Origin: Paracyclopina nana
Lineage: Eukaryota > Arthropoda > Copepoda > Cyclopoida > Cyclopettidae
DNA: 64,000 nt
Assembly: GCA_019096065.1 (NCBI GenBank)
Contig: JAGUCH010000004.1
Coordinates: forward strand, 8,928,001-8,992,000
Direction: 5' to 3'
The position numbers and the translations under genes were made by a program. Shown here piece after piece: positions 47,077 through 58,070 of this stretch. Numbering within the stretch: the stretch's first letter is position 1; the number at the start of each line of letters is the position of its first letter. The notes beneath the pieces are model-generated. The model made no database searches, was not told where the DNA came from, and saw only the letters and a list, made by a program, of their open reading frames with translations.

Positions 47077-47634
47077 CTATTTTGAGTGAAATTCATGAAG
47101 GTCAAGGAATGTTGGATCATGAGTCACATCATATCCAGACCTGAGCATGATGGATCGAATCAGAAAAAATTGCCTAACTTTTTGTTGCTCAACGTTCCGT
47201 GAGTTCAAAACAAATAAACTGCAACCACAAGCAAAAGATTTTACAATTTTGCCTCTCGGTGGACCTTCAATTGGCATTGGAATCAATCGATCATTTGTGG
47301 TTTCACGACCTAATCGTCCATAATCATTTCCACAACCCCATGAATAGATGGTTCCATCTTGTGTCAGGGCCAATGCAAATTCACCTCCAAAACTGATCTC
47401 CACCACTTGTTTGTGTCTCAGAACGGGGTCTTTTCTTGGTTTTTTGCATGATCGGGTATGGCCAACTCCATGTCGGCCATGTATATTATTCCCAATTGCA
47501 AACACTTCATCCTCATTTGTGAAAATCATGACCCCTTCTTCACCTCCAAAGTCTTTGTAAAGCCACACTGATTTCACTTTGGCCAAAAAGTCTGGTTCGA
47601 TGTTGGCAAAAACAGGCCAGGCTTTCAACTCCAT
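47077..47634 (-). CDS. RCC1-repeat (RCBTB-like) ORF, short or truncated
   Basis: A single 185-residue ORF on the minus strand has two recognisable RCC1 blades: VMIFTNEDEVFAIGNNIHGR...GVG and FALALTQDGTIYSWGCGNDYGRLG. A partial third blade (IVKSFACGCSLFVLNSR) follows before the sequence loses similarity. The N-terminal part (VKSVWLYKDFGGEEGV) resembles the start of RCBTB1/2 and HERC-type proteins. A whole seven-blade propeller needs about 370 residues, so this copy cannot form one by itself. It may be a 5' fragment of a gene, a truncated duplicate, or one exon of a gene whose other exons I could not find nearby. The start ATG at 47634 is the first in the frame. Confidence 0.7.
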   Translation of the reverse strand: MELKAWPVFANIEPDFLAKVKSVWLYKDFGGEEGVMIFTNEDEVFAIGNNIHGRHGVGHTRSCKKPRKDPVLRHKQVVEISFGGEFALALTQDGTIYSWGCGNDYGRLGRETTNDRLIPMPIEGPPRGKIVKSFACGCSLFVLNSRNVEQQKVRQFFLIRSIMLRSGYDVTHDPTFLDLHEFHSK

Positions 47635-47639
47635 TGGAC

Positions 47640-48899
47640 TCTCTATCTTGGATTTTGATCAATCACAGCAAAAAAAAAAACTGAATTTGAAACAGTGCAA
47701 AGCAGAGTCTAGAAGTCTTATCAATTTTTCCTGGGCTTTGATAATATGGCCCAGTTCATCTGGTAAATGATGCGCAATAGTTTGGCCGATTATTGCACCA
47801 AAACAGCCAAAGCTTTTTACATTTTTGTAGAGATTGTATACCTATCAAGTTTTCAGCCATTTTTAAAAATTAAAATATCTCCTATTTTGAAGCAGATGAC
47901 GAGGGCTTGATAAAATGCATGTATATATAAATGATCAAATTTGCCACTACAGTATAAGCCAATTTCAATCAAAATAACTTGGTTTTAGTCCAAATTACTT
48001 AAGATTAGCCAAAATTAATATTACTAAAATCAGCCAATTACGATAGCCGTCATTTAGCGCTAAAAGTTACAAAAAATGCAAAATAGAGGGCGTATCAACC
48101 CTCGTGCAAACTCACGGCAACATTTTCGCGCAAAAATTAAGAGGGCGGAGCTTAACCTCAGATCCAGATGTGGTATTTTGAATTAGCTGTCAAACTGGCA
48201 TTTTTATGAATTAATCAACAAAATCGTCTAGTAGCACTGATGAAATAGAGAACTTCCATACAAAAGTTTGGGCGATTTTTAGGAGCAAGTTCGAGCTCAA
48301 AAGTTGTTCTTTAGTTCCAAAAGGCATTTTTTCTATGTATTCTGGCCCAGAGGCTCGAATTTTGGGTGTTTTGTTTCATTGACCTTTCAAATAGAGCAAT
48401 GACTATGACAGAATCTGCCAAAAAGCCTAATAAGGAGGCTCCGAAAATCAGAGCTAGAGGTTACTTTACAAAAGTCCGGTTGCAAAAAGTCCAGATACTA
48501 AAAGTCCGCTCATATAAAGACCAGATATCAAAAGTCCTTTTACGTGAAGACTGGATGTCTAAAGTCCCAATTTTTATAAAAGAGCATTAATACAATAATA
48601 TGAACCTTAATACAAGTCAATTAAAAAGTTTATCTATATCTTCTTGTGATTCTAATTTTAACTTTCTTTTACTAATTATTAGTTTATTAATCCCCATTAC
48701 CAGTCCATAAGGCCACTGAACTTGAACAGGGAACTGAAGATCCATCGGACTTCAGCCCTGTTTTACAAAGTAGCCAATTTCCAATTGAACAAAGTCAGAA
48801 AAAGCGAATAAATAGAGAAGACTCTTTCATTGATAAGTCAAACATTATTCAATCAAAGTAGCGTCGGTTTCACAAATTAAATGCATGCAGCAGCTGCTT
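47640..48899. other. Intergenic stretch, no gene seen
   Basis: AT-rich. A short run of AAAGTCC(A/G)GAT-like units lies at 48470-48570. No gene or terminal repeat was found up to the CACTA-like element. Confidence 0.5.
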
Positions 48900-49230
48900 C
48901 CCCACTAAGTGTTTCGCTCTTAAGTGCAATACTGCTCCGAGACTGCTGCAGGACTGTCGTCCAAAAATACGCATAGCAGTATTTCTGAACGACTGCTGCA
49001 GTCATTTTTGAAATTTCCAGAAATTTTTTTTTAAAACCAAAAACTGCTCGAGGGCTGCTGAGCAGTAAATTATTTTCTTGTCAAAAATGTCTTGCAAAAC
49101 GTATTAAGCAGCCGTTTATAATTGGTAGCCATGCGTAATGTGCATAATGCAACTGTAGCAGGCGTTAATCAGTTTTTGTGATAATGTAATGTGCAATATT
49201 TTTGAAAATGCTGCTGAAGAACTGCAAAAA
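48900..49230. repeat. Left terminal and subterminal repeats of the CACTA-like element
   Basis: After the terminal repeat, ACTGCTC (48931), ACTGCTGCAGG (48942), AGCAGTATT (48975), ACTGCTGCAGT (48992), ACTGCTC (49043) and GCTGCTGAGCAGT (49054) follow within 150 bp. They are likely binding sites for an element-encoded protein. Confidence 0.75.
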
Positions 49231-49364
49231 TGTTTGTACTTAAGCTTTTTTCATTTCTTGTATGTGCACGTAACATGCCGAAATATTTAAAGTTTCCCTA
49301 ATTAATTGATGATTTGGTTAGAAAATGAGTGAAGCAGGTATAAAACAACATCTTTATCATTTTA

Positions 49365-52300
49365 TTAAACTATAAAAGTCTCATTAGGTACAGCCATTAT
49401 GACATCCTCAATAATAGCTGCTTTACACATAACAGCATCATCTGTGATAAAAACTGCCTCATCATTTGTACTTTCAGGTATGATTCGTTTTACCATGACG
49501 TCTGACATATCAAGAAATAGTGCTTCTGGGTAGTAAAGTGGCTGGGTCTGTATTTTTTCGGCGTAGTACCCATTTTCGGCTGTGTCAACGACTAGGTAAA
49601 ATGCCCCATCACTTGTTGCAACAATGTTGTTGCAAGCTCTTTTTGGCCCTGTATTTGCTGACACTTTTATTGAATGGCCACATTGATGACGTTGCATATT
49701 TGAAATATATGCTTTAACCATTAACTGCTTTGCAAAGGACAGTGTGTTAGGCTTGATAATTCGTTTGACAAATGAGAAAAAGCTCTCAAACAGTAGAGCT
49801 GAAAAGTTACTGAGCATTCCAATGTCCCGTACCTCAAATATGTGTGAAAAGGCATGCACATTAAACACACATTCTCCAGGACCATACACCTTTTGGAATA
49901 ACTCATAAAATTTTTTGGACATTTCAAAAGATCTTTCACTAGTCATTTTTCTTCTGAAGACACAGTCCGGCATTAATGCCATTCTCACAATCCATGCAAA
50001 CGTCAGCCACAGTTTTCTGGTTTCCCTGTATGCTTCGCCTTGCAGAGCAAGGTACAAAGCATGAAATCCAACGCTTGCAACAGTAAGGAACTCAACTGCC
50101 TTAAAATGGATGAAGGTGTCAGCTATTGGTCTTGGTCTTCGCTTGAATTCACTGGGTAAATCAAGTTTCATCCAATATTTGTCGAAACGCTGCGCAACGT
50201 CTTTTCCGGCCTCGGACATTTTCTTGTCCGTCGTTCTGAATTCAAAGATGAATTTTAGCAGCAGCCTACAAACTCCTAAGCTGACATTATGCATTGGATC
50301 GACGCAGAAATCATTGATGAGGTCAAAGTAAGGCAGCCTCAGCAAAGGAGAGTAGCCTTGAATGCCATATCTTTTCTTCTTTGCTACTGCGTGTGGGTTG
50401 TCTTTCAACTGATCAGCTATTGCTCGCCATTCTTCCATTGTCCTCAGCTTAAAGTTCATGGTACTAGCAGGATAGGACATCTTGTGCTTTCTCTTATCAT
50501 ATCGTCCAATTGCTAAACACCTTTCACAGCTAAAGTAGCCATTATGGCCAACAACAGCTTTCAGCTTCAGTCTCATGGGTGTGTCGCCATTGAATCGCCG
50601 AAGGCAAATGCCAGTTCGCAAGCACTCGTCGATCACTCTGTCTATAAGGCTTAGCATCTCAGTTGTTTTTCCCTTTCTGTATATTTGCACAGCCATTGGA
50701 TAAACTTGTTTGCAATCATCAAATTTGGCACACAGTATGTTCATCTGAGCATCCCCGCTCTTTGTCAAAGGGACGCCGTCAAAAAAGAGATCGACAAATT
50801 TATGTCGCACCTCTCTGTCAACTGGTTTAATGTTCTCATACTGCAAATGGAATGCGTACAGCTCGTCAATTGGTGTGTACGTCCACTCAGACATTAATTT
50901 ATAGCGTGGGCGTGGAAAACGCTTTCTGGGGAATTTGTCACCTGAGTAAATGTCTGTTTCATTCGTTTCAGTATCCAGAAACTCATAAATCATTTTAATT
51001 TTTGGCACTCTGCTCTCAAAACGTTTCCTCATGGTTGGATAAGTGACCAATGACTTAGTATCCAAATTTGTGGTCACTGCATGGCCTTGCGCAGCAACAA
51101 TGAAGTTCCAGATGCATTCACTTGCTGTCTCCTCCAAGCCTAAGGCATTAACCACAGTCATATAACGCAGGTAAAATGCGTCATCACGAGCGTTGGATGT
51201 CAGGAGCAGTCTGTCCTTAGCAAATTCTTCTTCAAATTGCTTTCGTGTCATATGCCTGAGATGAATATTTTTCTCAGTGCAATTGACATTGTTGTTATTA
51301 AGCTCGCTTCCATCTTCTACGTCGTCTTCTTGTTCCTCAACGCAATCATAGAATTCGTCCTCCATTTCTGGATCAACATCTAAATCACTTGGAATGTTGT
51401 CACTGCTGTCTTCCTGCACATCTGATGGATGCCGATTTCGCCTCATGGTCAGTAAAGACTCACTTTCAGGCTGTAACAGAAGAATCAGATATGTAGTTAT
51501 TGCATTTATAGATAGAAAATAATTGTTATCAATTTACTTGAGCGAATTCATCATTTTCGTTTTGCTGTGATACAGCAGCGTCATTATAATTGCTCGTGTT
51601 GTTATCTTGCCCATCTTGATTGACAGGTTCGTGCAAATCATTGTCGGTGTCCTTTGATTGCTGCTCGTAATTAAAGTCAGCATCATTGTCAACTAACTTT
51701 TCAACTTCAATGACAGTTTCAATTGGATCGTTGGCTGCTATATCTTCGCCAGAAGCTGAAAGGTCAATGCTGCAGCCACTAGCGTCAGTTCCAGAATCGT
51801 CGATGTATTTCTTTCTGAGAAGTTCTTTCATATAAATTGTGTCAGGAACATCTTCCTCGTCGCTCACTTCGGCACCTGACGCACTACTGTCCTCATCAGC
51901 GGAAAAAATCAACTGCTGAATTGCCACATCAATGTCGTCAGGATCCAAGCGCTTCCTGATTTTGGTTTGCTTAAGGTGCTCAGCAATCTTCTCGCCTGGA
52001 AACAGTTCTTGTGTCTCATAAACCTCTGTGAAGACATTTGTGTTTGTGTCATCGTCGTCAGATTCTCCTTCCATGTCGCTGTTCTCTTTTTTCTGCACTT
52101 GCGACATTTGCAAAAGTCGGCGAGTCTCTTCATTCCTCCTAGCTAGAATCGCTGTTGACAATGGGGTGTTAATAGCCTTTTGAAATTGCGGAAATAGTTT
52201 TGCCAACAAAGCACGCCTTATCACATTGTCGTCTTTTTCACATGATGGTCCCGCTAAGGTGTCAATTGGAATTGGTTGCGCCATCAAAGGAGCCGCACCC

Positions 52301-52555
52301 AGCAAATTGGACGCAACTTCCGGAGCCCTAAAAAGTGGCGTATTAATGTCATTTACTGATTACATTTTGAATATTCACTTACTCATCGTTTTTATTGCCA
52401 ATATTTCTGTGCGAGCGTAGTTTTTCATCTCGTTCAGCAATGCGCCTCACTTTTTCAGCTTCCAATAACGCCGCTTTTTCTTTTTCACGTTGTCTACGCT
52501 TCCTTTCCGCTGGGCCTTCATGGAGAAAGGCCTTTTTAACTTTTTTAGGCCCCAT
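49365..52555 (-). CDS. CACTA/EnSpm-like transposase, three exons, intact
   Basis: Exons on the minus strand are 52555-52383, 52327-51538 and 51470-49365 with introns of 55 and 67 bp. The joints give ...NDE|APEVAS and ...EFAQ|PESESL, and the product has 1,021 residues. The N-terminus is basic (MGPKKVKKAFL and a charged helix), followed by a very acidic region. The C-terminal ~650 residues show the conserved blocks of a metazoan transposase family that I relate to plant TNP2: FFDGVPLTKSGDAQ (about 50765), CERCLAIG, DPMHNVSLGVCRLLL (about 50290), and FNVHAFSHIFEVRDIGMLSN (about 49855). It would cut and rejoin the element ends. The start is the first ATG in frame. The stop TAA overlaps an AATAAA hexamer (49361-49366). 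No frame break is seen, so the copy may be recent or active. Confidence 0.88.
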
Positions 52556-52967
52556 CGTCACTTTGTTGTTGTTGCCATAATTCAATATGGCTGCGGTTTG
52601 TTTATGTTTCGCAATTTTGTTGACGCAGCAGTCACGCAACCTAAAAAAAAATAAAAATTGCTTTTAAAACGATATTGTATGTGAAATAAAACTTTTTTAA
52701 GCATATATCAATTGAAACGCATGTTAGTGACAAAAAATATTTATAAAAAATATTGATTTCATTCCCTCGTATTTGAAAATTGAGGTAGCAGTGGTTTGGG
52801 ACGATATTACACTGCTGGGCAGTATTCCAAATAAATCGGCAGCTGTCGCCGATTTGAATTTTCTCGCCAAATGACAATAGGTGAAATAACCGCCGCCGAA
52901 ATCCGTCGCCTCAAATTTAAATTTGAAATATCCTCGAAATCTGCATCGTTCTCGCAGCAAATCCAGC
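52556..52967. promoter_or_regulatory. Bidirectional promoter region between the two transposon genes
   Basis: The two start codons (52555 minus, 52968 plus) are 412 bp apart and the genes diverge, so both promoters must lie here unless there are distant 5' exons. An AT-rich centre (52650-52760) and the near-palindrome AAATTTAAATTTGAAAT (52912-52928) are visible. No certain TATA box is assigned. Confidence 0.55.
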
Positions 52968-55900
52968 ATGGATGTGCCTGTGGACTTGCCCAGCACTGTT
53001 TACGATCGAGTTATCGTCATTTACTTGAACGAGGCTCCGCCAATTACGCACTTGCCGATAACATGGAGGGCGCCCAGTGGAAAGGCCCTCACTGACATCG
53101 TTAATTTTGATCCAACTCAAGCTTTGTCAAATTCCCAGCGACGAAAGACCTTCAAGTACCAAGAAGGCAATGATTGGCGTGAATTCTCGGTTTTTGCACG
53201 CGTCGAGCAAGGTGAGAAAATTGACGCAGCGTTGCTGCAACATTTTTGTAATATTTTCAAATATTTTCAGGCATGTCGGTGCAAAGAATCCAAGGCATCA
53301 CCAAAGAGTTGAACCGCTACTTCCATGGGAAAACTGATCCCGGTGACAGGCTGGCCATCAAAATGGAGCTAATTCAAAGCTATTGCGAGAAAACCATGGC
53401 CATTTGGAATTATCCAAGGAAGCAGGCAAATGGCAACTTCATTTTTGCAAAATGGGAAGGCACTTCGACGAGGTCCAAGAGCCGAAAAGCGTTGCCAATA
53501 ACTGGCGATGAGGAGGAAAATGTCTCTTCCGGAGACGAGTTTCGAGATGATGAAGCAGCACTGCTGAAGAAAAAAGTTCCTGAGAAGTCGCCAAGTGTTG
53601 GCAAACGTCGGTCTGCTGCTACTACCGAAGCAGTGCCAAAGAAATTGGCCAAGACTTCTGCAACGATTAAGGAGAAGGCTACAAATGTCTTCAAGAGTCC
53701 CGCTAAAGGGAAGGGAGTCGGCAAGAAGTCAACAACCAAGAAAGTCGTTGCTCAGGCAGAGAGCAGCCAATCTGACGCTCGATCAACCCGCGGCTCTTCA
53801 AAGAAATCCGGCGCCGCCAAAGATGTTGCTGCCAAAGAAGCCGCCGACAAAGAAGCCGCAACTAGTGGCGCTACGACGCCAACTGCTCCGCCCACTGATG
53901 ACAATGCAATGGCTGAGATAGTTGATTTGACTATGAGCGGCAGCAACTCATCTGGAAATGCCTCTGACAACAAATTGGACGAAGAAGAACGGATTGAGCT
54001 CACAGTTCCAGTCAAACCGTGGTCAAGAGAGGAGGAGGAGAAGGCGAAAGACTTTAAAGACATGACCGAAGAAGAGAAGTCTGAAGCCATGTATCAGTTG
54101 CGCAACAAGATTCAGCAGCTTGAGCAGGAAACCTTGATGCGAAAGGTTATGATGGAAATCTACGTGAACGAAATTGCTCCTCGATTCGACCAACTTGACA
54201 GGAAATTGGATGACTTTGTCAACATTACCTATAAAAAGGATATTCAGGAATTGCGAGCAAAGCCGACAGGACGAGAGGTAACTTCTTAACTGTTTAATTT
54301 CATTTACGCATTGGAGATCAACTTTTGAAATCCTTGCCAGAGAACACTTGCCATATGCAAGGAGATCAAAGCTCGCCTTGATCTCTTCACCAATGAAACG
54401 TCAAAGATTAGGCAAGATTTTGAGGATGCTGTGACAACGTCTAACGATGCACGCTCCAGAGCTATTGGGATTATTAGCCGCCCGCTCCCATGGGACCTTA
54501 TGGGCAAGGGGATGGATGTCTACTTTGCCAATTTGTTGGTGCAGGATTTGCTTGTTGGCGTCATCCTCCCATTCTTCAATGGTGTGGTTAATGCCTACGA
54601 TCATTACATTGCCAAAGCCGTGATCACCAAAATTTTCACTCCCGTTGCGCTTGCTCATCTTGTGTTCAAACAGTCAAACAAGTAAGTGCGATATAGCAAT
54701 ATTTAATTAAAAAGTCGCACATCAGTAGTGCGGCAACATCAAAGAGCAACTTTTTATTGATGAATCTATTGCAGTCTGGATAAGGTGGCATTTCAACGCC
54801 GGACAATTCCAAACAACCTTATGAGGATGTTGGAATTCAAGTTATGTCCTCGCCTGAAAGACTTGCGCCGCATTGGTGATGACGAGGTTTTTGAGAACAT
54901 GCAAATTGTTCGCGACAAGCTCTCCTTAGGCATGACAAATGCAAGGACGTCCTTTGTTCGCCGAGGATTACGTAGAACAAAGAATGCTGACGATGCTGTG
55001 CAGGCTATGTATGAGATAGCATTGGATATGTATGGCGAGAACTCTGTAAGTATAACAAGTCCTGATAATGTAACTTGCAAATGTATGACTTGACATATTG
55101 TTTGTAGCACGAAGTTGATGCAAAAGTGAAGCCTGACACGTTGGAAGTCTTCACTGAGAAGCTTAAGTCCCGTGCAGAATACAGAGCGGCGCTCAAGGCA
55201 ATGAACTCGAAAAAGGATGGCGGTTCGGATGACAGTGACAGCGACGACGACGCTAATCAAGGTTGCAGCAGTGGCGTAGCAATTTATGACTCGGATAGAG
55301 GACCACATCCTGGAAGGATCTGGACTGTTGAAGATGTGATCAAACTCATCATTGCCGCCGGCCATACATTGGGAAAAAATGTATTTGAATTGGAGTATGA
55401 GCCTGTCGCATGCGTCCCTAATGTAAGACATAACAAAATTCGAACAGTCTGACGAACAATCTTAATGCAACATTTATTTCAGTTGGCAGCCATGCACAAG
55501 GCAATTTGCAAACGCTATGAGAACAACTTGGATGATTTGATCAATGAGTTCTCTGGATTTATTGGCGTCGGCACACCTGGCACAGCAATGGATCAGCCTG
55601 CACCAGCAGCTAGACCATTCCATCCTAGCCCGCGGAAGTTTCCGATTGAATATGCGGCAGCCTTTAGTGGCGTTGCCAAGGAGGTGAGAATTGACTCAAC
55701 TGTGATAATGATTATGTTAATTAAAACAATCTGCCCCGCCCTCTTTTAACAGACTGATGTTGCCGACAATGATGCGACAAGCAATGAGGATGGATCACCT
55801 GAAAAAGCGGCTGATGACAGCAATGAGCAATCTGAGAGCAGCTCAGTCAATTTGTTGGAAAAAGGCGGTATACTTGACAGCGGAGAGATTACACCTGCAT

Positions 55901-56277
55901 CTGATCCTGAGCAATTCACCCCTTTGACCGACAAACCAATTCCACCTGTAAGCCCATAGCATTTATTTTTTCAGCTCCCTGGCAATGTAATACCGATTGT
56001 TATCATTCTTTAACAGGCTGCTGAAGGAGTGACTGACGAGGATGTCCAAAAGGCATTGATGGCTGCAGCAGGACCTTCATCTGGAGCACTTGCTGATGCC
56101 GCCACTGTTGAGGCAATGCGTCAACAACTTGTGTTTGAGGCCATGCAGAAAAGGATTGCGTCCGAGACTCAAAATCTGAAAGAGTATGACGATATTATGA
56201 GGCGTCGCAGGGAAATTGAGAAGGAGTTGGAAGAGCTGAAGAAAAAGCAGCAACAAGTTCAAAGTCAACCTGAATAA
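52968..56277 (+). CDS. Second (companion) gene of the CACTA-like element, eight exons, unknown family
   Basis: Eight exons join in frame: 52968-53211, 53271-54277, 54341-54681, 54775-55045, 55108-55422, 55483-55683, 55753-55947 and 56017-56277. They give 944 residues; introns are 59-93 bp. The N-terminal ~150 residues look globular (VYDRVIVIYLNEAPPITHLP, a WREFSVFARVE stretch). A Lys/Ala/Ser-rich, probably disordered linker follows (about 53520-53900), then an acidic patch and several helical segments, including a final coiled coil (about 56120-56265). Part of exon 4 (CPRLKDLRRIGDDEVFENMQ) and a KDGGSDDSDSDDD cluster stand out. I recognise no family. By analogy with plant CACTA elements, whose second gene TNPA binds subterminal repeats, it may bind the ACTGCTGCAG motifs; that is inference. 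A poly(A) signal lies at 56381. Confidence 0.85.
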
Positions 56278-56429
56278 GTCATGTGATAGGAATGCGGCAA
56301 TACTGCTTTGCTCAAAATAAGAATATTTATTTTTTCAACTTAAAAATAACATGCTATGCCATTAATAAGAATGCCTAAAGAATAAAAAAGGCCAGAAAGG
56401 CCATGAAAACGATTTATGACTAATTTTTG

Positions 56430-56744
56430 TAGCAATACTGCTGAACGCATTTATTGATGACACTTAACAAACTGTGCAGTGGCTGCTCAACATTTGATTA
56501 AATTTTCCAGGAATACTGCAGAAATGTCCGAAAAATACTGCAAAACATGTTATGCAGTTTATTACAACACTGTCTGCAGAAAATATCAAATACTGCACAG
56601 CCACTGAACGCACCACTGAAATGTCACATTTTTACTTCAATGAGCAGTCTTGCAGCAGTGACACGAGCAGTATTTTGGCTCCAAAAAAAAAAACTGCTTG
56701 ACCTCTGCTCCGGTACTGATGAGCAGTCTGAAACATTAGTGGGG
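56430..56744. repeat. Right terminal and subterminal repeats of the CACTA-like element
   Basis: At least ten ACTGC/GCAGT motifs lie here, for example AATACTGCTGAACG, AATACTGCAGAA, AATACTGCACAG, GAGCAGTCTTGCAGCAGTG, GAGCAGTATT and GAGCAGTCTG. The inverted terminus GAAACATTAGTGGGG then ends at 56744. The motif density exceeds that of the left end. Confidence 0.75.
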
Positions 56745-56827
56745 TTTGCTTGAAATGTTGAGCGTTTGCTTAGCTATTTTTACCTTAGCTTAGCTATTTT
56801 CACCTTAGCTTAGCTTTTTCCGTCAAT

Positions 56828-57417
56828 ATGGTTCATATAACTACACATATATAAAGGCTCTGACGTTTTACTTTATCAAGTGACAAACATTATAAAGTAT
56901 TTTATAAGGTGTGTTGCTCCTCTGTCTGACCAGAGACCATGATGATATTGCCCAAGAATCAAATCCTATTGCAGAAAAAATGAGAAAAAATGCCTTGTTG
57001 CCAAATGGGGATCGAACCTTGAACATCAAGATTAGAAGTCCAGCGCTCTACTGACTGAGCTACCATACTGTAATTAAAGTTGTTGTTAGTATTCCTTTTT
57101 ATGCTTCTTCTAAGCTGAGCTAAGCTTAGGAGAGGAGTAGAGTTTCAAACCTTATAGATACCAGACAAAACTTAATCTAACACATCTTTTAGCTCCAAAA
57201 AGTGCCAAATTCAAAATGCACACTTTTTGATTGATTGATTAACTCTTTCTACTACTCTTGCCCTTCTAAGGGCATCTCAACCCTAGCCTTCAATGTAATA
57301 GATCAGATGCTAAGTCAAGATTGCCTGGTAATTACGGATGCCTATACAATCAGGGGCTAGCATCAAATATCTCTGTAGGCCCGCCATCCGCTGTCCATTA
57401 ATGGACGCCTTCACCAA
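56828..57417 (+). repeat. Dispersed repeat, short copy, with terminal hairpin
   Basis: It matches 17190-17680 and then the terminus at 18607-18648, lacking the ~900-bp middle. It contains the tRNA-like segment at 57000-57064 (minus strand). It begins about 85 bp after the end of the CACTA-like element and ends GTCCATTAATGGACGCCTTCACC. Confidence 0.75.
57000..57066 (-). repeat. tRNA-like segment in the short repeat copy
   Basis: The minus strand has TAGCTCAGTCAGTAGAGCG, then a CTTCTAA loop in the anticodon position, then GGTTCGATCCC. Both polymerase III promoter boxes are near consensus, but the anticodon and acceptor stems do not pair, so it is not a functional tRNA. Confidence 0.65.
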
Positions 57418-57520
57418 GTTACACAACTTTTAGAATAAGATCTAAAAGATAAAGTAGAATAATAATGATGGGATGAAATGTGAGTGGAATTTGAAATGCA
57501 CAAAATCATGTTCCACTGGG

Positions 57521-57966
57521 AGTTATTCACCATTGCATATTGTAATTGTTGTTAAGGTAAATGTTGTTGTTACAGTGCACGTGGCTATTGATGTAATAAT
57601 TGTAGTTGAGATAAATGTTGTTGTTATAGTGGTTGTTGTAGCTGTGGAAGTTGTGGTTGTGCTAACTAGCATCCATGTGCAAAGTACCTTTGTAAGAGTA
57701 CAAAAGCCTGCCCAATTTTGTTCCACCGTTTAGTACATTATATTACTCTATTTAATGTGCAAAATGGACTTGCACATTGCGTCTTCCTACTTCCTTGCAA
57801 CCTTGAATTCCGCATAGCAACCCTTCCACCATTAAGTTGACTTTATCTTTGCACTTCCCTATTCTGGTCTATAAATACGCTTGGTCCTTCAAATAAACTA
57901 ACTAGTTATACTCAGAGATTCGCAGAGACTAGGCCATTTTGTATCGCGGTTCCAGGAGCCACTATT
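57521..57966 (+). repeat. Candidate 5' LTR
   Basis: This stretch has a TATA-like TATAAATA (about 57870) and, 20-25 bp further, AAATAAA (about 57890), as in a U3-R promoter and poly(A) unit. It ends before TGGTGGCAGC (57967), a plausible tRNA primer-binding site starting with the invariant TGG; the tRNA is not identified. A GTT/GTA-rich simple repeat (57540-57660) lies in its 5' half. The boundaries are uncertain without the second LTR. Confidence 0.5.
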
Positions 57967-58070
57967 TGGTGGCAGCCAGTTTTACACGGACTTCCACGCC
58001 TCACTTTCCCTGGGAGGGAATATACATAAGTATTTGAAAAACAAACAGAAATTTAATAACTAGTTCCAAA

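Larger units (their letters stand above)
48900..56744. mobile_element. Autonomous-looking CACTA/EnSpm-like DNA transposon, 7.8 kb
   Basis: The ends are inverted repeats: CCCCACTAAGTGTTTC at 48900 and, at the right end, GAAACATTAGTGGGG ending at 56744, which differ by one inserted base. The flanks show only a possible 2-bp TT duplication, as CACTA elements make duplications of 2-3 bp. Both ends carry many copies of ACTGCTGCAG and CTGAGCAGT-type motifs in both orientations over 250-330 bp, the typical subterminal arrangement of this superfamily. Inside are two divergent multi-exon genes without frame breaks: a transposase on the minus strand and a companion gene on the plus strand. Superfamily assignment rests on the CACTA tip, the transposase and the two-gene layout. 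Confidence 0.85.

Noticed and set aside
57473-57733. Val-rich ORF and Thr-rich reverse ORF
   Set aside because: Both are products of the GTT/GTA simple repeat within the candidate LTR.
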